In this document: one piece after another, positions 11,857 to 15,538 of the stretch
Layout of the letters: the number at the start of each line of letters is the position of its first letter
Position numbering within the stretch: position 1 is the stretch's first letter
Assembly: GCA_949295395.1 (NCBI GenBank)
Contig: CASFLB010000017.1
Coordinates: 3,235-18,772 of the forward strand
Direction: 5' to 3'
DNA: 15,538 nt
Source of the DNA: an uncultured Pseudomonadota bacterium
GTDB lineage: Bacteria > Pseudomonadota > Alphaproteobacteria > RF32 > CAG-239
Translations under genes and position numbers: made by a program
Notes under the pieces: model-generated
Seen by the model: the letters and a program-made list of their open reading frames with translations, nothing else
Told to the model about the DNA's origin: nothing
Databases searched by the model: none

Positions 11857-13218
11857 ATGAAGATACTTGAACAACTGGCACGATATTTCTTTCCGCCACG
11901 GCGTCCCAAAGAAAAACCCATCAACCCCACGGACTATCGCCATGTCTGTTTTTCTGTCGGGGTTATTGAGTTTGCAGATAATGTCGAAAATGAATCAGGA
12001 AAAGTTTTAGCTCGAATAATCGGAGAAGAAGACTATATCAAAAGTTTTTATTACGAACACGACTACCCGCAAAATATATTATCACTGGAAAGTCGAACAA
12101 TTTTTGACCTGATAGACAGAGGCCAGTCTCTTCTTGACCGCACCAAAGCCGATGTTATCATTTGGGGCAAGAGAGAAGGCAACAAAATCAGGCTGAATTT
12201 TCAAACCGGCCAACAATACGAAACAGAAGACAAATCCTTTGTCAGTTTGCTCGACAGTCTTTACATACCGGCATCATACCTAGAAACACCAAACCTGTTT
12301 CCACCGGCATTACATAATTTAATTAACGGCGCAATTTTAAGTGCGATCACGCCGCAAGGAGCCGAACAAAGAATATACCGTCGTTATCTTCTGAAAAAAA
12401 CGATTTACGCCTTATCCAAAGACGATTCGGCAAAAAATTTGGCTGAAGAATACGTCCCATACGTACTAAACTTTTTAAGCATAATTTATTTGAGCTACGC
12501 GCACGAAGAAGAAGACGGACGAAATTTCCGCACCATAAACCAGCTTCTCAACACCGCCTTAAAAAAACAAGATTTAATCAGCAATCCCATCCACTTGGGC
12601 TGCATATATTACCATTTTGGACAACTTTATGATTCGGCGTCCCGCTGCACCCCGCGAAATCCAACAGCTTATTATCGCGGCGCCATAAGTTATTATCGCC
12701 AAGCCCAAAAATATTTAAGCAAATACACTTATGCTTATGACTATGGCTACATATCTTACAAACTGTCAAACTTGTATTATAACTATTGGAAACAAAAAGA
12801 AGATTTACAGGCTTTAAGAGATGCGGTTTTCAATTTAAGAGAAGCCGAAAAAATATATACCTTTGCGCTGTTTCCGACTTTTTGGGCAGAACTTCAAGGA
12901 CAATTAGGAAAAATGCTGGCCTTACTGGGAAGCATAACTCATAGCTCCGAGATTTCAGAAGTCGCAATAAACAGCTACCGCAACCAGCAAAAAGTGATTA
13001 CCGAAAGACGCAATCCTTTAGCCTGGGCGCATATTCAAGAAGCCATCGGCAACATTCATTATCAACTGGGACAATCCGGCGGCGGCAAATCGCATTTTGA
13101 AGAAGCCATGGAATATTTTCACGATGCCTTATATATTTATGAAAACATGGAATTAACCGAGAGTATAAAGAAAATCACCTCCAGCATCGCCCGCACCCAG
13201 CGAGCCTTAGCCCAATAA
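11857..13218 (+). CDS. TPR repeat protein with unknown N-terminal domain
   Basis: 453 residues, no signal peptide or membrane helix; the N-terminus (1-20) is basic and proline rich. Residues 28-135 form an alpha/beta domain with VCFSVGVIEFADN (30-42) and LLDRTKADVIIWGK (92-105), followed by a strand IRLNF. This pattern recalls the N-terminal parts of some alphaproteobacterial TPR proteins and, distantly, TolB/FlgO-like domains. From about 195 to the end the protein is helical with TPR-like units; the clearest are FWAELQGQLGKMLALLG (342-358) and LAWAHIQEAIGNIHYQLG (388-405), each typical of the PLxWAxxQxxLGN repeat style common in Alphaproteobacteria. It is probably a protein-interaction scaffold; partners are unknown, but the two genes upstream are candidates by position. 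It lacks a clear ribosome binding site, so coupling to the membrane protein gene 4 bases upstream is likely. Confidence 0.7.
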   Translation: MKILEQLARYFFPPRRPKEKPINPTDYRHVCFSVGVIEFADNVENESGKVLARIIGEEDYIKSFYYEHDYPQNILSLESRTIFDLIDRGQSLLDRTKADVIIWGKREGNKIRLNFQTGQQYETEDKSFVSLLDSLYIPASYLETPNLFPPALHNLINGAILSAITPQGAEQRIYRRYLLKKTIYALSKDDSAKNLAEEYVPYVLNFLSIIYLSYAHEEEDGRNFRTINQLLNTALKKQDLISNPIHLGCIYYHFGQLYDSASRCTPRNPTAYYRGAISYYRQAQKYLSKYTYAYDYGYISYKLSNLYYNYWKQKEDLQALRDAVFNLREAEKIYTFALFPTFWAELQGQLGKMLALLGSITHSSEISEVAINSYRNQQKVITERRNPLAWAHIQEAIGNIHYQLGQSGGGKSHFEEAMEYFHDALYIYENMELTESIKKITSSIARTQRALAQ

Positions 13219-13246
13219 AAAAAGGGCAGCCCACAAAGGCAGCCCC
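13217..13246 (-). terminator. Intrinsic terminator of thyA
   Basis: GGGCAGCC (13224-13231) pairs with GGCAGCCC (13238-13245) with one mismatch and a 6-base loop. On the minus strand it is followed by a run of seven T (13223-13217), which fits termination of thyA. On the plus strand the hairpin is followed by A-rich sequence, so it would not be a canonical terminator for the TPR gene, whose stop it touches. Confidence 0.75.
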
Positions 13247-13262
13247 AAAACAAAAAAAAGAC

Positions 13263-14048
13263 TTAAACCGAAACTTTTCCCTTAATCGCCGGATGATACT
13301 GATAGCCCTCCAGCGTAAAGTCCTTTAGCGTAAACCCATCAATTTCATAAACCTTTGGGTTCAAAACCATCTTCGGCAGAGGATAAGGCTCACGAGAGAG
13401 CTGTTCTTTCACCTGTGCAAAATGATTTTTATAAATGTGAGCATCACCCAAAACATGGATATACTCACCGGCTTCAAGCCCGCAAACCTGTGCTAACATC
13501 ATGGTCAGCAAGGCATAAGAAGCAATGTTGAACGGTACACCGAGAAACATATCACCGCTGCGCTGATACATCATGAGCGACAGCTTTCCATCCTGCACAT
13601 AGCATTGATACATCATGTGGCACGGCGGCAAAGCCATATCATCAAGCTGCGTCGGATTCCAAGCTGAAACAATGAGGCGACGGCTGTCCGGCGAGTTTTT
13701 GATATCTTTCACCAGCTTTTGCAATTGGTCAATACCGAGGTTATCCCAGTTACGCCATTGCGCACCATAGATAGGCCCGAGGTTACCGTTTTCATCAGCC
13801 CATTCATCCCAGATATGAACACCATTGTCATGCAGAAACTCAATATTTGTATCCCCTTTGACAAACCATAACAGCTCGGAAATCACGCCTTTGAGAAACA
13901 TTCTCTTTGTTGTCAGTAGTGGAAACCCTTGCGACAAATCAAACCTCATACTTCGTCCAAAAACCGAGCGTGTTCCTGTACCGGTACGATCTTCCTTGTC
14001 ATGACCGTTTTCCATAATGTCTTTGAGTAAATCAAGATACTGTTTCAT
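13263..14048 (-). CDS. thyA: Thymidylate synthase
   Basis: 261 residues, close to the 264 of E. coli ThyA. Converts dUMP to dTMP using methylene-tetrahydrofolate, a cytosolic step essential for DNA synthesis. Visible landmarks are DRTGTGT with the phosphate-binding arginine at residue 21, WDEWADENGNLGPIYGAQWR, LIVSAWNP, LPPCHMMYQ with the nucleophile Cys143, QRSGDMFLGVPFNIASYALL and the C-terminal HPAIKGKVSV. The ATG at 14048 starts directly at the family's normal N-terminus, though no good ribosome binding site is visible upstream. It is a single-gene unit with its own promoter (14091-14118) and terminator. The folA gene that often follows thyA is not here. The assignment is secure. Confidence 0.97.
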   Translation of the reverse strand: MKQYLDLLKDIMENGHDKEDRTGTGTRSVFGRSMRFDLSQGFPLLTTKRMFLKGVISELLWFVKGDTNIEFLHDNGVHIWDEWADENGNLGPIYGAQWRNWDNLGIDQLQKLVKDIKNSPDSRRLIVSAWNPTQLDDMALPPCHMMYQCYVQDGKLSLMMYQRSGDMFLGVPFNIASYALLTMMLAQVCGLEAGEYIHVLGDAHIYKNHFAQVKEQLSREPYPLPKMVLNPKVYEIDGFTLKDFTLEGYQYHPAIKGKVSV

Positions 14049-14090
14049 ATTAAAATAATTTAAGCATTAATAATAAAGTGAATTGCGTTT

Positions 14091-14118
14091 AACATATCAC
14101 TTATTAGACAAAAGTCAA
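14091..14118 (-). promoter_or_regulatory. Candidate thyA promoter
   Basis: On the minus strand, TTGACT (14118-14113) and TATGTT (14096-14091) are separated by 16 bases, about 42 bases before the start codon. The -35 box matches the consensus at five of six positions. Confidence 0.5.
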
Positions 14119-14144
14119 CAAAAAAAGCAATATCAAAAAAGCGG

Positions 14145-14173
14145 TTGCAATCTCAATTGAATTCGGTTATAAC
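14145..14173 (+). promoter_or_regulatory. Candidate ychF promoter
   Basis: TTGCAA (14145-14150) and TATAAC (14168-14173) are separated by 17 bases, 40 bases before the ychF ATG. It stands back to back with the thyA promoter, 26 bases between the -35 boxes. Confidence 0.55.
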
Positions 14174-14200
14174 CAAATCAATTTTTAAGATTTTGTTTTT

Positions 14201-14206
14201 AAGGAG
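14201..14206 (+). promoter_or_regulatory. Ribosome binding site choosing the ychF start
   Basis: AAGGAG lies 7 bases before the ATG at 14214 and rules in this start over an in-frame TTG at 14145, which is inside the promoter. Confidence 0.85.
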
Positions 14207-14213
14207 TTTTTTA

Positions 14214-15326
14214 ATGGGTTTTAATTGCGGGATAGTCGGTTTGCCGAATGTCGGAAAATCGACGTTATTTAACGCTTTAACACAAACGATTGCGGCACAG
14301 GCGGCAAATTTTCCGTTTTGCACGATTGAGCCGAACACCGGCCGCGTCGCTGTTCCGGACGAAAGATTAAAACAGCTGACCGAGATTGTAAAACCACGCA
14401 TGGTCACGCCGACTCAGCTTGAATTTGTTGACATTGCCGGATTGGTAAAAGGTGCATCTAAAGGCGAAGGCTTAGGCAACCAGTTCTTGGCCAATATCCG
14501 CGAAGTTGACGCAATTATTCATGTTTTGCGCTGCTTTGAAGATGATAATATCACCCATGTTGAAGGCTCGGTCGACCCCATTCGCGACGCCGACATTGTC
14601 GAAACCGAATTAATGATTGCCGACTTGGAATCTTTGGAAAAACGCTTTGAACAAACCAAAAAAAAAGCCCAAACCGGCGGCGATAAAGAAGCCAAAATCC
14701 GTGCCCAAGTTATGGAACCGATTATCGAGGCTCTTCGCGCCGGCAAGCCAGCTCGTTCCGCCGCACCGGATAAATCAGATAAAGAAGCTTATAAACAATA
14801 TGAAATGCTCCAGCTTCTGACCTCAAAACCGGTTTTGTACGTCTGCAATGTTGACGAAGCCTCCGCCGCTGAGGGCAATAATTTTTCAAAGCAAGTTGAA
14901 GAAAGAGCAAAAAAAGAAGGAACGGAAGCGGTCATTATCTCGGCTGAAATCGAATCCGAAGTTGCACAGCTTGATAATGAAGAAGAGAAAAAAGAATTTT
15001 TGGATTCACTCGGATTAAGTGAAACCGGCTTAGCCAAGATTATCCGCGCCGGTTACAAGCTTTTAGGCTTGCAAACTTACTTCACTTGCGGACCAAAGGA
15101 AGTTCGAGCTTGGACGTTTATCAAAGGCTCAAAAGCCCCGCAATGCGCCGGAATCATCCACTCTGACTTTGAAAAAGGCTTCATCCGCGCCGAAACCATC
15201 GCCTTTGATGACTTCATCAAGTTCGGCGGCGAACAAGGCTGCAAAGAAGCCGGAAAAGTCCGTTCCGAAGGAAAAGAATATGTCGTCCAAGACGGAGATG
15301 TCTTGCTGTTCTTGTTTAACGTATAA
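14214..15326 (+). CDS. ychF: Redox-regulated ATPase YchF (OBG family)
   Basis: 370 residues. YchF is an Obg-family P-loop protein that prefers ATP and associates with ribosomes; it has been linked to oxidative stress responses. The P-loop is GLPNVGKS (9-16), followed by FPFCTIEPN (switch I), DIAGLVKGASKGEGLGNQFL (the DxxG motif and beyond), and the altered base-recognition motif NVDE in place of NKxD, which is the family's mark of ATP use. A coiled-coil insert (about 135-165) and the C-terminal TGS domain, with YFTCGPKEVRAWT, IHSDFEKGFIRAE and GDVLLFLFNV, complete the standard architecture. The start follows AAGGAG. The trmL gene begins 17 bases after its stop, so the two are probably co-transcribed. 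Confidence 0.96.
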   Translation: MGFNCGIVGLPNVGKSTLFNALTQTIAAQAANFPFCTIEPNTGRVAVPDERLKQLTEIVKPRMVTPTQLEFVDIAGLVKGASKGEGLGNQFLANIREVDAIIHVLRCFEDDNITHVEGSVDPIRDADIVETELMIADLESLEKRFEQTKKKAQTGGDKEAKIRAQVMEPIIEALRAGKPARSAAPDKSDKEAYKQYEMLQLLTSKPVLYVCNVDEASAAEGNNFSKQVEERAKKEGTEAVIISAEIESEVAQLDNEEEKKEFLDSLGLSETGLAKIIRAGYKLLGLQTYFTCGPKEVRAWTFIKGSKAPQCAGIIHSDFEKGFIRAETIAFDDFIKFGGEQGCKEAGKVRSEGKEYVVQDGDVLLFLFNV

Positions 15327-15343
15327 GTAATAAGGCAAAAATA

Positions 15344-15538
15344 ATGCGCTTAGCTTTGTTTCAACCCGACATTCCGCAAAACACCGGCACGTTATTGCGG
15401 CTCGGGGCTTGTTTGGATGTCGCGTTAGACATCATTGAACCTTGCGGTTTCATTTTTAATGAAAAAGCCATGCGCCGCGCCGGCATGGATTATTTGGAAC
15501 AAGTATCCTACCGCCGACATAATTCTTGGCAAGATTTC
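15344..15538 (+). CDS. trmL: tRNA (cytidine(34)-2'-O)-methyltransferase, 5' part
   Basis: The first 65 codons of an open frame that runs off the window. The product begins MRLALFQPDIPQNTGTLLRL, the typical N-terminus of TrmL, a SPOUT-class enzyme that 2'-O-methylates the wobble base of tRNA-Leu isoacceptors. FQPDIPQNTGT carries the PxNxGxxxR motif, followed by LDIIEPCGF and an RRAGMDYLE segment, all as in the family. AAGG (15332-15335) lies 8 bases before the ATG. The gene is truncated only by the window edge. The SAM-binding knot at the C-terminus is not visible. Confidence 0.9.
   Translation, partial: MRLALFQPDIPQNTGTLLRLGACLDVALDIIEPCGFIFNEKAMRRAGMDYLEQVSYRRHNSWQDF

Noticed and set aside
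13217..13246. Plus-strand terminator for the TPR gene
   Set aside because: The hairpin is not followed by a T-run on the plus strand; only the minus-strand reading is canonical.
14050..14071. Clustered TTAA words upstream of thyA as a CtrA site
   Set aside because: The spacings are 6 and 3 bases rather than 7, and the sequence is simply AT rich.
14145..14213. TTG start extending ychF by 23 codons
   Set aside because: The extension covers the promoter, and the AAGGAG at 14201-14206 points to the ATG at 14214, where the family begins.
1..15538. Mobile element, defence system, CRISPR array or prophage
   Set aside because: No transposase, integrase, nuclease-type defence gene, repeat-spacer pattern or phage structural gene was found on either strand.

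Overview
The window is a gene-dense, AT-rich bacterial chromosome segment. Gene content points to an uncultured, LPS-bearing alphaproteobacterium. It carries two families I know mainly from Proteobacteria/Alphaproteobacteria (DUF2066 and a DUF3576 lipoprotein), the order DUF3576-leuS-lptE-holA that I recall from Rhodospirillales-like genomes, an alphaproteobacterial style of TPR repeat, and an LPS-assembly lipoprotein. TGA, TAA and TAG are all used as stops, so the code is the standard bacterial one. I see no rRNA, tRNA, CRISPR array, insertion sequence, phage gene or attachment site. No gap without a gene exceeds about 170 bases.

Layout. (1) 137-2699, plus strand: ndk, a secreted DUF2066 protein starting at TTG, and an AI-2E/PerM-type membrane protein, tightly spaced and closed by a strong hairpin at 2700-2741. 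(2) 2740-3435, minus strand: a class I SAM-dependent methyltransferase that converges on the same hairpin. (3) 3542-3850, plus strand: a small two-helix membrane protein. (4) 8405-3834, minus strand: an operon of DUF3576 lipoprotein, leuS, lptE and holA. (5) 8527-13218, plus strand: rsmB followed by three poorly known genes, namely a ketopantoate-reductase-like protein, a polytopic membrane protein that aligns with the WecA/MraY family but has lost its catalytic motifs, and a TPR protein. (6) 14048-13263, minus strand: thyA with its own promoter and terminator. (7) 14214-15538, plus strand: ychF and the start of trmL, cut by the window edge.

Most genes are housekeeping: nucleotide metabolism (ndk, thyA), translation and RNA modification (leuS, rsmB, trmL, ychF), replication (holA) and envelope biogenesis (lptE, two lipoprotein/secreted proteins, PerM). 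Two things stand out. First, leuS encodes a zinc-knuckle leucyl-tRNA synthetase of the type I associate with Patescibacteria (CPR), Spirochaetes and Bacteroidetes rather than the alphaproteobacterial type, although its neighbours keep the alphaproteobacterial order. This suggests in-place replacement by a foreign gene. Second, directly behind rsmB lie two enzyme-fold proteins with eroded active sites (a reductase fold and a polyprenyl-phosphate sugar-phosphate transferase fold) followed by a TPR protein. This is a possible pseudoenzyme module of unknown function and the best candidate here for something undescribed. All family assignments come from reading the translated sequence; no database search was run.
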